Shown here one piece after another: positions 23,501 to 32,471 of a DNA stretch of 64,000 bases; positions within the stretch are counted from its first letter, which is position 1, and every line of letters starts with the position of its first letter. Under the pieces are notes generated by a model, which ran no database searches, was not told the DNA's origin, and worked only from the letters and a program-made list of their open reading frames with translations. The DNA lies in the NCBI GenBank assembly GCA_951799445.1, contig OX637288.1, forward strand, positions 47,197,288-47,261,287, written 5' to 3'. The stretch comes from Pseudisothecium myosuroides (lineage: Eukaryota > Streptophyta > Bryopsida > Hypnales > Lembophyllaceae). The position numbers and the translations under genes were made by a program.

Positions 23501-26500
23501 AGCCCCTACGGTAGATGTAATAATTGATGGATCTTTAATAAATGGAGTTCAAATTGATAGTGGATCTAGTGTTAATCTCATGAACTTCGAAACTATGGAA
23601 GAATTGGGATTAACCACTATGACCTCAACTCCAATTATTTTAAGAATGGCTGACCAAAGTAGAGTTAAACCTATGGGAATCCTAACACAAATTGTGACAA
23701 CCATAGGTGGGATAGACTATAAGGTTGATTATACAGTGTTTAAACTCACAGAGTCTATTTCCTCTTATCCCATTTTGTTGGGAAGACCATGGTTATACTC
23801 AGCAAAAGCGAGAGATGACTGGGGCAAAGGAACCTTAACCATAGGTAAAGGACAAAATAGAATTATTTTGCCTCTTTTTCCCACAAAATATGGGGGTGAA
23901 ACCCAAGAGGAAGGAACTAGTGTCACCTCAGAAAACCAAACGGATAATGAGAGTGAAACTAGTGAGGAAGAACAAATACAAAAAGTTAACAAAGAAATGC
24001 CTTATAAAAGTATTGGATTAGGTGAATATTTCACCCCACTAGCAAATATAGAAGATTCAGATGATGCTATTTTGGCATGGGAAAATTCGAAAGTCCTAAA
24101 TATAGGTATTGATGAAAATTCAGAGTTAGAACCCGAATCCCAATCTGATGAAAAAGAAATAGATGATATGTTTGTGCATAGTAATACCACTCCTTTACAA
24201 AGAAAAGACTTTAAAGAATCTTTAAACACACCATTACAAGACATGAATTTAGGAACTAATGAAAATCCTAAAATTATCAGAGTCTATTCTAAAATGACCA
24301 AAGTCGAATTTAAATATTGGTCTAACTTCTTTAAAAGACATAGAAGTTCATTTGCATGGAACTATACGGATTTAAAAGGTGTTCCACCTGAAATTTGTGA
24401 ACACAAAATAGTGTTAGAACATGATTCTAAACCAGTGAGGCAAAGACAATATAGGATGAACCCCAAATATTCCTTAATGGTCAAAGAGGAAATTGACAAG
24501 CTTTTAGCTTGTGGATTTATCTTTGAAGTACCATATAGTGAATGGGTATCTCCAATCGTCGTAGTTCCTAAAAAGAATGGAAAACTTAGAATATGTCAAG
24601 ATTATCGAAAATTAAATAGTGTAACCAAAAAGGATTATTTTCCTTTACCTTTTACAGATACACTATTAGATGGAGTCGCAGGTCATGAATGCTATTCCTT
24701 TATGGACGGATTTTCTGGATATAATCAAATCCAAATTGCTCAAATTTATAGGCTATTAACTGCCTTTACTACTGACTGGGGTATTTATGCCCATACCAAA
24801 ATGCCATTTGGTTTGTGTAATGCCCCAGCCACCTTTCAAAGGTTAATGACCATAGCCTTTCAATTATATCTGAGAAAATTTATGGAAATATTTTTAGATG
24901 ATTTCTGTGTCTATAGCACAAAAGATAAACATGCAGAATGTCTAGAAAAATGTTTTGTCCAGTGTGAGAAATATGGTATATCTATTAATGCAGCTAAGTC
25001 CCAATTTGCTGTACCTTTTGGCAAATTGGTAGGTCACATCGTCTCTAGCCAAGGCATTGCCACAGACCCAGATAAAGTTGCTATTATAGTCCAATTATCT
25101 CAGCCTAATACCATTACAGAAGTTAGAGCCTTTTTAGGTCATGTTGGGTATTATAGGCGATACATATACAAGTATGCTAATATAGCAATACCTCTGACCG
25201 AATTAACTAAAAAGACTGAAACTCCTCCTATTTGGACAAAAGCCTGTACAAAAGCATTTGAAACTTTAAAACACAAATTAACAACTGCACCCGTCTTAAT
25301 TCCCCCTGATTGGAATAAAGATTTTGAGGTATATGTTGATGCATCTAATGTTGCAATAGGAAGTGTGTTAAGTCAAAAAGATGAAAAAGGACATGATAGA
25401 CCTATTTATTTTGCAAGTCGTCAATTAGCGGCTGCAGAAAAGAATTACACAGTGACTGAAAGAGAGGCCTTAGGAATGATCTTCTCAGTCCAAAAATATA
25501 GACATTATCTATTGGGCTATAAATTTGTTTTTCATGTAGATCATGATGCCTTGAAATACATGATAAATAAACCTCAATTGAGTGGTCGAATTGCTAGATG
25601 GGTCCTATTACTACAGGAATTTAACTTCACTATCCAGGTTAGACCAGGAAAAAGTCATGCTAATGCTGACCACCTTTCCAGAATAAACCAAGAAATAGGC
25701 AGTGAACCTATTAATGATGAATTTCCTGATGCTGCCTTATTTCAAGTTGAGGTTATACCTACAGAATATGCAGACATTATTCATTTTTTTTCCACGGGAC
25801 AATTCCCTTTAGAATATTCTGATAAACAAAAGAAAATGTTAGCCTATAAAACTAGCCCTTATACCCTAATTGGTGGGATGCTTTATAAAAAGGGAAAAGA
25901 TGAAATACTAAGACGATGTATTAATCCTAGTGAAGTACCCTTAGTCCTAGAAGGCTGCCACACCGATGTTTGTGGAGGGCACTTTGCAAGATTAGTCACT
26001 GCCCAGAAAGCATTGCAATCAGGCTATTGGTGGCCCACAATGTTTTCTGATGCAGCAGTATATACACGAAAATGTGATCCCTGCCAGAGAGTAGGAAAAC
26101 CCACACCCACTACTGCTATGCCCTTAGTTCCAATTTTAGCCCAAATTCCATTTGAAAGATGGGGCATAGACTTTGTAGGTCCAATTAACCCACCAAGTAG
26201 AGAAGGAAGAAAAAGATACATTCTTGTGGCAACTGAATATGTAACTAAATGGGCTGAGGCCCTTGCCACAAGAAATGACGATGCCAATACAGTGGCTAAA
26301 TTCTTATATGAGAATATTATTACCCGATTTGGTTGCCCCAAAGAATTGGTTAGTGATAGGGGTACCCATTTTATAAATGACACCATTACAAAATTAACCG
26401 AAAAATATTTTATAAAACATAGGAAAACCAATCCTTATCATCCAAGAGCAAATGGACAAACTGAAAAGACCAATGGTATTTTGTGTAAAATTATTACCAA

Positions 26501-27014
26501 AACAGTCCAAGGGTCTAATATAGATTGGGATGCAAGAGTCCTAGATGCTTTATGGGCTTATAGGACTGCTTACAAAGTTACCACTAAAAATACTCCTTTT
26601 CAACTAGTCTATGGACAAGAAGCAATTCTACCAATTGAATTGGAAGTACAATCTTTAAGAATTGCCCTAGATCATAGACTAGGTGATATGGAATCTTTAC
26701 AAGAGAAAATGGTCATGTTGGAAAAATTAGATGAAACTAGACGTCAAGCCTATTTAAATACTTTGGCTATTCAAAATAGAAGAAAAAGTTACTATGATAG
26801 TAAACTTATCCCCAAGAATTTGTTACCGGATGATTTAGTTCTTTTATTTGATAGTCGATTCCAAAAATTTCCGGGCAAATTCAAAATGAGGTGGTTTGGT
26901 CCATATAAGGTTTTGAATTCCTACCCAAATGGGTCGGTCGAATTACAAGACTTTGCTGGAAAAACCCACTCTACCCGTTACAATGGCTACCGTCTTAAAC
27001 CATACATAACTTAA
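20544..27014 (+). CDS. Gag-Pol polyprotein of the LTR retrotransposon, 2,156 aa, intact
   Basis: A single frame encodes particle, enzyme and integration functions. Domains in order: a long Ser/Pro/Glu-rich N-terminal region (1-320); retrotransposon Gag core from MAQRPFNLV (about 321-490); four zinc knuckles starting near Cys587, 614 (CX2CX3HX4C variant), 713 and 739; aspartic protease with IDSGSS (Asp1005); reverse transcriptase (about 1295-1465) with MDGFSGYNQ and FLDD (Asp1452-1453, where YIDD is more usual); RNase H with VDAS (near 1599); integrase with an HHCC zinc finger (about 1803-1850) and D1876, D1938 and E1974, an exact DD35E spacing; and a GPY-type C-terminus. There is no chromodomain and no second RNase H. 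The lack of any stop or shift between gag and pol means Gag:Pol ratio must be set otherwise, by processing or by splicing. GTCNAATTGAC words are scarce here, unlike the rest of the element. Confidence 0.97.
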   Translation: MTGKKPDRLLREATRKIQAESKPKHRRIAATYINPCFSPPKPPPSPVDPTTAESSIRQFQRLVTNSTQNESQSEITESEIDFEISANLFNGFEESTRGEIAAQGTPLTDTATSLKREEFPYPITEDSVSQVLHQSSVSPQRTSISPLRTPTPVSPRTPNPVENLFSTPKQFNLSTPRPGDYRTSAALTEYLRNTWNEESPSVLDRLENYLSPLRDDRRASSSGSAQLERIESPPESPPHLEISSGQFINYNLDENINPYSLQGSPFALSLEPFQPFQSLPPLQPFQILQILQSESELSEDSNLDLENPEFEEDTWVEDYNMAQRPFNLVTLPQYYGQAGTDPDYHMSRFEIVCAANMIPEGNFLVTFPATLLGTAQEWYQTHNPFANWQALKDAFLTRFRPLAFTESLQERLRTIRMMIGETVDSYYGRMDYILQRWRGHGIPDAYLTGIFVGGLYPPEFKISIKEKNPVDLATALTYGKHYEEARIGEDQMTSIDPGMYPPNLAYPPLGNQGIPYQQVVYQPPPLRTYPAQTIQPTIVIPPKLEVKDSKTDLLSKLVEEMADLRVQITNAPVKRSKPNNTRTNVWCTNCQGQGHLPSECPSPTTGNTDNRSRCTFCGGNHPTEKCWNLTAMKEDWRTVKQVLQVDSTKPWVNKTNINKRPFSRPNSGSPYKSNDNRPRWSDNYNEPPVWNGPPSNPNTHRYGPPERGKQVVCYRCGELGHYSNECPNPRKQVGYSPFCGRCRQQGHLPEDCTAPPRKFPPSERDYPRPKQVQFQEEGNTRPSNHISHSIFEPNSENVFVATRATTVQQNLLNNQISESELEVPKIIMPRASLQPNLTQEKEVIPPVKITLDSNHPNKEMTWKEMQEKFLKQPSQPQSTIPPQVINPPVNLPTISANTIPSFYQIPAKRINLKSQVPPKRKMPRSMKLTSGMEPYDVLANLDKIQPEISMKQLLAISPKCRSDLSTALVRKRVKPLEIHEISMDPGAPTVDVIIDGSLINGVQIDSGSSVNLMNFETMEELGLTTMTSTPIILRMADQSRVKPMGILTQIVTTIGGIDYKVDYTVFKLTESISSYPILLGRPWLYSAKARDDWGKGTLTIGKGQNRIILPLFPTKYGGETQEEGTSVTSENQTDNESETSEEEQIQKVNKEMPYKSIGLGEYFTPLANIEDSDDAILAWENSKVLNIGIDENSELEPESQSDEKEIDDMFVHSNTTPLQRKDFKESLNTPLQDMNLGTNENPKIIRVYSKMTKVEFKYWSNFFKRHRSSFAWNYTDLKGVPPEICEHKIVLEHDSKPVRQRQYRMNPKYSLMVKEEIDKLLACGFIFEVPYSEWVSPIVVVPKKNGKLRICQDYRKLNSVTKKDYFPLPFTDTLLDGVAGHECYSFMDGFSGYNQIQIAQIYRLLTAFTTDWGIYAHTKMPFGLCNAPATFQRLMTIAFQLYLRKFMEIFLDDFCVYSTKDKHAECLEKCFVQCEKYGISINAAKSQFAVPFGKLVGHIVSSQGIATDPDKVAIIVQLSQPNTITEVRAFLGHVGYYRRYIYKYANIAIPLTELTKKTETPPIWTKACTKAFETLKHKLTTAPVLIPPDWNKDFEVYVDASNVAIGSVLSQKDEKGHDRPIYFASRQLAAAEKNYTVTEREALGMIFSVQKYRHYLLGYKFVFHVDHDALKYMINKPQLSGRIARWVLLLQEFNFTIQVRPGKSHANADHLSRINQEIGSEPINDEFPDAALFQVEVIPTEYADIIHFFSTGQFPLEYSDKQKKMLAYKTSPYTLIGGMLYKKGKDEILRRCINPSEVPLVLEGCHTDVCGGHFARLVTAQKALQSGYWWPTMFSDAAVYTRKCDPCQRVGKPTPTTAMPLVPILAQIPFERWGIDFVGPINPPSREGRKRYILVATEYVTKWAEALATRNDDANTVAKFLYENIITRFGCPKELVSDRGTHFINDTITKLTEKYFIKHRKTNPYHPRANGQTEKTNGILCKIITKTVQGSNIDWDARVLDALWAYRTAYKVTTKNTPFQLVYGQEAILPIELEVQSLRIALDHRLGDMESLQEKMVMLEKLDETRRQAYLNTLAIQNRRKSYYDSKLIPKNLLPDDLVLLFDSRFQKFPGKFKMRWFGPYKVLNSYPNGSVELQDFAGKTHSTRYNGYRLKPYIT

Positions 27015-27030
27015 GGACAAGTTATGGTTT

Positions 27031-27041
27031 AAGTGGGGGGC
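27031..27041 (+). promoter_or_regulatory. Second polypurine-tract-like sequence just after pol
   Basis: AAGTGGGGGGC lies 17 bp after the Gag-Pol stop. It is identical to the first 11 bases of the PPT in front of the 3' LTR (32459-32469). It may act as an internal plus-strand primer, or mark the former 3' end of a shorter element. Confidence 0.65.
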
Positions 27042-29623
27042 ACTTTGGAAAAATTGAAACTTTTAAGTGTCCAAGCCTTTTAAAAAAAAAAAAAAAAAAA
27101 AAAACTAACTAAAAACTAAAAACTAAAAAAACTAAAATTAAAAATACTAATGGTCGAATAAACATCATGGCCAATCGAGTGAAAAATATGGGAATAAAGG
27201 GCAATTAGTCCAAATCAAGTCGACTGGTCATCATGGCAAGTCGTGGTAAGGAATTAGCCCTATAGCCGTGGCGGCTTGTGTCAGTCTATTCGACTGTAGT
27301 AATCCTGATGCAGAACGTCAAATTGCCTCTTTTTAACGTCAATTTATCAAGGCCTTCTCTCTCGATTGAAGTGCAGGGCTATTTGCAAACGAGAGAGTTC
27401 CCATTTGTGAGCATTCAGAGTCTATTTGCGTATACATTGTAGCTGTTTACGAGAGTCTTCAGCCTTGGGAGCGAACAAATTGACGAAAAATTTGGTGCAA
27501 TTCGACTGAGGTATGAGCACTCACAAATTTTCTCTTTCTTGCTGTGAATTAGTTGAACGCGTTGGATGTTTCTTTTAAGGCGAGTAGACGGAGAGAGAGA
27601 GAAAATAATGAGCGGATTTTTGGTCGAATAGGACAAGAAATTACAAATTTAAGTCTTGGAAATGAGCGCCGATGAGTTTTAATCGAAATTGTGAGTAACC
27701 CTAGTGAGAATCGGCTGTGCTGATCGATTAGGGTGTGTTATAATGTCAAATTGCAAAGAAATACTCATGTTTTGTGGAAAAACTTGCGTAAAATCATTCC
27801 AGGTAAAAGTGTCAAATTGTCTTTGGAGAAGGAGGGCAAATCGGCGACACACGCAGGTATGCAAGCGAGTCAAATTGCTAACAATGTGAGAATGTGGCAG
27901 GTCAAATTGACAACAATCGGAAAGAATGCCAAGAAACTGAGTCGAATAGATAGGACTGACTTCTTTTTGTTGTTTAAAATTTGAAATGGAAGAAGCAGTG
28001 ATGTGCGAAGTAATTTGCCAGAGCGTTTGTCAATTTCTTGATAGCGGTCAAGTTCCAGATGCAATTACTGACCTAATTTTCTCAAATAGATGTGTACAGA
28101 CACTGCACTGGAGAGGCGTCTAATTGAAGCAAGAAGAAGCCATTTGATAGACAAATTTGTCACGGAGAGAGGTGAATCTTACGGGCAAATAGACTGGATT
28201 AGGTTGTCAATTTTCCATTGTTAAAATTGTTCAGTCCATTTGTTGATCTCAAGGAATATATTGTCAAATTGCGAGTTGTGAGAACATGATAAGAACCTGA
28301 GTGTTCCATGATTAAAATTGCTCCAAGTCTAATTGATACAATCCGAGAGATGGCAAGGCCGGTCTAATAGTCTGATATCTCGTAAGCGGTAAGTAAGAGA
28401 ACATGATAAATGCAAGAGAGAAAATTGCAAATTAAGTCTTCTTAAAACTTTAGAAACATGATAAAATTAAACAACTTATCAAGAAAATAGAGCTAACCAG
28501 TTTTCAAGTCAAATTGATTGGAGTCCGAAGAAGCTGAGTCTAAAATTATTCTTCTTGATCTGACCAGTTCTCTTTCTTGATCCTTGGAGTGTCTCCAGGG
28601 AAGGGTCTACTATCAGCGAGAGACATTTCTTTTTTCAGTCTATTTACGGGAGAGTTGTCTGTGAGCAACTGACGGCGTCCAATTGACAGACTACAGAGAA
28701 AGGTGTGTAGCAAATTGCCGAGAGTTTTGTTTATTAAAAAAATTTGTCTACTTGTCGAAGAAGAACACTTTGCTGAGTCAAGTCTTCACAATAAGAGCAG
28801 ATTTAGGAGTTAATTTACAAAATTTACGAGTAAAGTTGTGAATCATGCCTTTAAATGCTGTTAAACTGTGAAAGAGAGAACATGATAAATCCTTGAGTGA
28901 ATCGACCCCTCTCTGGAAATCAATTAAGCCAGTCAAGTTGGTTAACGTCCAAATTACTGAGAGAACTGAGGAGGAAGTTAATCAAATTGACTAAGAGTGT
29001 TATGAGAAAAGAAAAGAATGGAAATAGAAACTTGACTATGAGAATTTTAATTTCAATTAATTCCGTGAGGGAAAAATAAAAGAGAACATGATAACAAATG
29101 AGTGACTTTGCAAAATGAGAGAAGAACAAATAAGAATACCTTACCTTTCTTTGTCAAATTCTCAGCTAAGTTTTTCCAAGTCAATTTGCCGAGCAGAAGA
29201 AAGGAAAACTGTAGAAAATGACTGGAATAAGGAAGCTGAGAGAAAATGAGCAACGGTGTAAGGAAATGACTGTGTGAGGATCTTTAAAGAATCAAGTCTA
29301 ATTGTCTATATAGTCCGGACTAAATAAAACATGATAAAGAACTAAACACAAGTCTAATTAATTAAAAGCAAGAAGTTGTAAGAAAGGAAGCAGACTGTTA
29401 TACTGTACTAGAAGCTTGAGGGAGCTATATAGACGCAATTTAGGTCAAATCGAGAGATAGTGAGGTCTAATTGCCGAGAGCTGTATATTTCTGAGTTGAA
29501 GTCAATTAGAGCACACATTTCTTGGTCTATTGATTAAGTCTATTAGCCGAGAAAGAAGTCACTGTTCCAGGTAACAACCACAGAGAATTCGTCTAATAGA
29601 TAGAAATTGACAGATAAACAACC
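27042..29623 (+). other. 2.6-kb noncoding, motif-rich spacer between pol and ORF c
   Basis: A run of 23 A (27082-27104) and ACTAAAA units begin the stretch. After that no ORF longer than about 90 codons is found. The words GTCAAATTG, GTCTAATTG and GTCNAATTGAC recur at short intervals, for example 27745, 27812, 27868, 27901, 28118, 28261, 28326, 28508 and 28677. 'GAACATGATAA' also recurs (near 28285, 28400, 28871 and 29083). It could be a transcribed leader for the downstream ORFs or a binding array. Confidence 0.7.
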
Positions 29624-31117
29624 ATGAGGGGGAAAATTACAAAAAAGAAGACCAAGACGAAGGAGTTGAAAGTCACTTCGGTACCACTGTACCAGATTTC
29701 CCCCAACGTGTTGCAGAAGTACCAACGACTGCAAGAGACGTTGGAGCAGGCTAAACTATGGGAGTACGTCAATTTTTCTTGGCCTGACCCAGACATGGCG
29801 CTGGTACGTCAATTTGTGGAAGCGAGTAACTATGGTGAATTAGACGAAGTCGTGATCAACGGCACCTCAGTGAGTCTCAACCTAGAAGCCATATCCCAGG
29901 TGCTGAAGATACCCCTGGGAGGTGTCAAATTGACGGAACTTTCATCCTTGACCCCAGTCGATAAGACGGAATTGTTTGGCATCTTGGGAGAGGGAGCCAG
30001 GAAATTTGCAGTATGGCCACTTACGACTATCAAGCCCCATGAATTGGCAGTTTGGATGGTCTTCCTCAACCAGAGGTTATTCTTGGCACCACAGCCTCAA
30101 CATGGAGAGGAGGAGGCTATGGTAGCTTGCCTTGCGGCATGGCGAGGACGTCAAATTGACTGGAGTGATGTGGTCTATCGAAGGATCAAAGCTGAGTTAC
30201 GGGCCAAGAAGAATCGGAATCCTCTTAACTTGGTCTCAGCGACTCTCATTTCGGCAATTTGCCTGGCAGATTACCTCACTGCGTCCATTCCCCGAGCTAA
30301 ACCCATGTCAACTTACCATGTTCAGACGGAGCCTATCTTTGAACCACCGCCAGCAGAAGTCAAACCGAAGAATTTGATTAAGAAGGGTAAGGGCAAGCAA
30401 GCGTCAAGTTCTTCACCGTCTACTCCCAGCGGCAAATCAGCAGACACTGAACCAGAAGCGGGAGGACAGACTTTGGACGTGCGATTTAAGATCCTGCAGG
30501 AGGAGCATCAAGTTGCCCAATTGGAGATCCAAACAAGGAAGGTAGCAGATACAAACCTCCAAGCACAATTACGTCAAGTCAAAGCCGAGAGGGATGCTTT
30601 GGCGAAGTCTCACCGGAGTATGCAAGAGGAAGCTTCAAAGCAGAAGCAGGAGTACGTCAAATTGATGCGCACAGTTGACGAAGGCCAGAAGAAAATGACG
30701 GCACTACGTGAAGCTGTCAGCATTCATAGGAAGGACAAGGCCAAGATGAAGGTCAAATTTGACAAGCTACAGGAAGCCCACCTTTTAGCCCTGGCTCGGT
30801 TAGATCCCCAAGATATTGGAGAAGCGACCCCGACAGTCATTCCAGTTCTCCAGCCTGATCCCGAGAAGGTCAAATCGCTAGAGGCTGACATCCGAGTTCT
30901 GATTGAGTCTAATGACGAGTTGCAAGAGGAGAAAGAGCAGACCACCCAAACGCTTCAGTTCTTCCAGAGGGAGATGTGGCGACATCAAGGCGAATCTCCT
31001 CCAACTTTTTCTTTATTCAGGGGATATGAGGTGCAAAGCAGCGTTTGTCTAAGTATTCTCCAAATTGAGAGAGGCCACACGATGACCCGAGATCAATTTG
31101 ACAAGCCTGGGAGCTAG
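29624..31117 (+). CDS. Post-pol ORF c, 497 aa: plant transposon-protein-like domain plus coiled coil
   Basis: The largest extra ORF lies where env-like genes sit in some plant gypsy elements. It starts with a very basic tail (RGKITKKKTKTKELK), a possible nuclear signal. Residues about 50-220 (LVRQFVEASNYGELDEVVIN..LNLEAISQVL, later IDWSDVVYRRIKAEL) resemble in pattern the 'putative plant transposon protein' domain found in many plant retroelement ORFs. This is by eye only. A second basic patch (KNLIKKGKGKQ) and a Ser/Pro linker follow. Residues about 285-440 are charged and heptad-rich, likely coiled coil. I see no signal peptide or membrane helix, so an envelope is unlikely. The stop (TAG, 31115-31117) overlaps the open frame of ORF d. 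Function unknown; a nuclear, oligomeric nucleic-acid-binding protein is inferred. Confidence 0.65.
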   Translation: MRGKITKKKTKTKELKVTSVPLYQISPNVLQKYQRLQETLEQAKLWEYVNFSWPDPDMALVRQFVEASNYGELDEVVINGTSVSLNLEAISQVLKIPLGGVKLTELSSLTPVDKTELFGILGEGARKFAVWPLTTIKPHELAVWMVFLNQRLFLAPQPQHGEEEAMVACLAAWRGRQIDWSDVVYRRIKAELRAKKNRNPLNLVSATLISAICLADYLTASIPRAKPMSTYHVQTEPIFEPPPAEVKPKNLIKKGKGKQASSSSPSTPSGKSADTEPEAGGQTLDVRFKILQEEHQVAQLEIQTRKVADTNLQAQLRQVKAERDALAKSHRSMQEEASKQKQEYVKLMRTVDEGQKKMTALREAVSIHRKDKAKMKVKFDKLQEAHLLALARLDPQDIGEATPTVIPVLQPDPEKVKSLEADIRVLIESNDELQEEKEQTTQTLQFFQREMWRHQGESPPTFSLFRGYEVQSSVCLSILQIERGHTMTRDQFDKPGS

Positions 31118-31134
31118 CTGCCCAATTCGACAAC

Positions 31135-32199
31135 ATGCAAAATTTACTTTGCGAAATGTTGGTGCGAGCGGATCTCCAGCTTGAAGATTGGACCGTATTG
31201 TTTTACCCAATTGCTGATTTGGCAGCCAGGGCGTTATTTTATTACATGACTCTGGAGAAACAAATACGCCAAAAACGTCAAATTGACTTAAGTTACGAAC
31301 CACAGCGAAGGATCCGCATTGTGGACCACTCCAGTCAACTTGTTGGAGTAGCAGCTGACGCCGAGTTGAGAAACAAGTGGCGCTTGGAGCTCGTCAAGTT
31401 GCAAGATTATATTAGACCGGCAAATCCAGAAAGCGTGGCAAATATCCATACGGTGCTGTCAAGTTGCTGGGCAAGAGAGACGGTGGCGCAGCGTGGTGAA
31501 TTTACCAATAGCCACTATGCCTATGCTGTCCAGACTATGTATGAGCGGTTGCAAAGGGCGAGTGACAACCTGGCGCGCGGCAATTTGACGATGCCGGACA
31601 CAAAGAAAAGTGCTCTCATCAATTTGCCTGCACAAACGTATAGACCAGCGAGGTGGCTTCAAATTCAACCTCCAGTGCAAGGAAGTCCACTCACTTGTCA
31701 TTATTTGGGGCGATACTATAGTATGTACCAAGATTTTGGCAGGGAGCGGCCAGTTCCTACTTGGGAGGCAATACACTGGATGGTGGAGGATTACGTCACA
31801 TCGGTCACTGAGGATTATCCATGGAATTTGCAGTATTTGGAAGAGTCTGCTAATTGGACCTTGGAGCCTCCGACAGTGGTGATCACGAACGGTCAATTCT
31901 GCAATTGTCCGAGGAGGCAGCTGTGGAAGCCAACAGCGGTAATTGACTCTGTCAAATATAATTGGCCGAGGATTCTAGGTCAATTTGACAACTACACGGA
32001 TTGTGCGAATGCCTACCAAGCCTTCCATGAAACTCATATTAATCACACCGACCCAGTTTGTTTCCGGGCAGCTGTTTTCTGTGACTACTTACACTTTATG
32101 TGTATCAATCACAACGTGGTAATTGACGTGAATAACTTCAATATCCAGCGCCCTGATACCCACATTTTGGTCAAGTTACAGTATTTGGGAACACGGTAG
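31135..32199 (+). CDS. Post-pol ORF d, 354 aa, unidentified
   Basis: Begins 17 bp after ORF c stops, in another frame. Its frame is open from about 31102, so the two ORFs overlap slightly without using an ATG. It is rich in Trp, Tyr and Asn, with several Cys/His-containing blocks in the C-terminal third (FCNCPRR, DPVCFRAAVFCDYLHFMCINH). I recognise no family and see no membrane segment. It ends at TAG, with the following frame open into ORF e. The simplest views are that c, d and e are separate proteins from spliced RNAs, or pieces of one protein broken by a frameshift and a stop. Comparing other copies would decide. Confidence 0.55.
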   Translation: MQNLLCEMLVRADLQLEDWTVLFYPIADLAARALFYYMTLEKQIRQKRQIDLSYEPQRRIRIVDHSSQLVGVAADAELRNKWRLELVKLQDYIRPANPESVANIHTVLSSCWARETVAQRGEFTNSHYAYAVQTMYERLQRASDNLARGNLTMPDTKKSALINLPAQTYRPARWLQIQPPVQGSPLTCHYLGRYYSMYQDFGRERPVPTWEAIHWMVEDYVTSVTEDYPWNLQYLEESANWTLEPPTVVITNGQFCNCPRRQLWKPTAVIDSVKYNWPRILGQFDNYTDCANAYQAFHETHINHTDPVCFRAAVFCDYLHFMCINHNVVIDVNNFNIQRPDTHILVKLQYLGTR

Positions 32200-32208
32200 C
32201 AGAGAGTT

Positions 32209-32439
32209 TTGGAGGCGATGGCGATTACTCACTTCTTGAATGGACCGCATCTCTCCCTCATCAATGAGTTCACCACGACCAGATATAGTGCGGTGACAAA
32301 GTGGTTGAAATTTCAACGCGCCCACAACTTGGCTTTGCTGGAACGGGACGATGTGGTGAGAAGGAAGAGCAACAAGTCGGAGCAGAAGACACGGGAAAAC
32401 GAGGAGAAGAACCGCAACAAGAGACGGCGTTATGATTGA
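32209..32439 (+). CDS. Post-pol ORF e, 76 aa, basic tail
   Basis: It is in the same frame as ORF d and separated from it by one TAG plus seven codons, the first being CAG. The C-terminal half is strongly charged (RRKSNKSEQKTRENEEKNRNKRRR), suitable for RNA/DNA binding or nuclear import. It may be an independent small protein, a readthrough extension of ORF d, or the broken end of a longer ORF. It stops 19 bp before the PPT. Confidence 0.45.
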   Translation: MEAMAITHFLNGPHLSLINEFTTTRYSAVTKWLKFQRAHNLALLERDDVVRRKSNKSEQKTRENEEKNRNKRRRYD

Positions 32440-32458
32440 CGAGGGCGTCAATTCGGCT

Positions 32459-32471
32459 AAGTGGGGGGCTA
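32459..32471 (+). promoter_or_regulatory. 3' polypurine tract
   Basis: AAGTGGGGGGCTA directly precedes the TG of the 3' LTR, the expected site for plus-strand priming. Confidence 0.9.

Noticed and set aside
29624..32439. Env-like glycoprotein reading of the post-pol ORFs
   Set aside because: No signal peptide, no transmembrane helix, and strongly basic, coiled-coil character.
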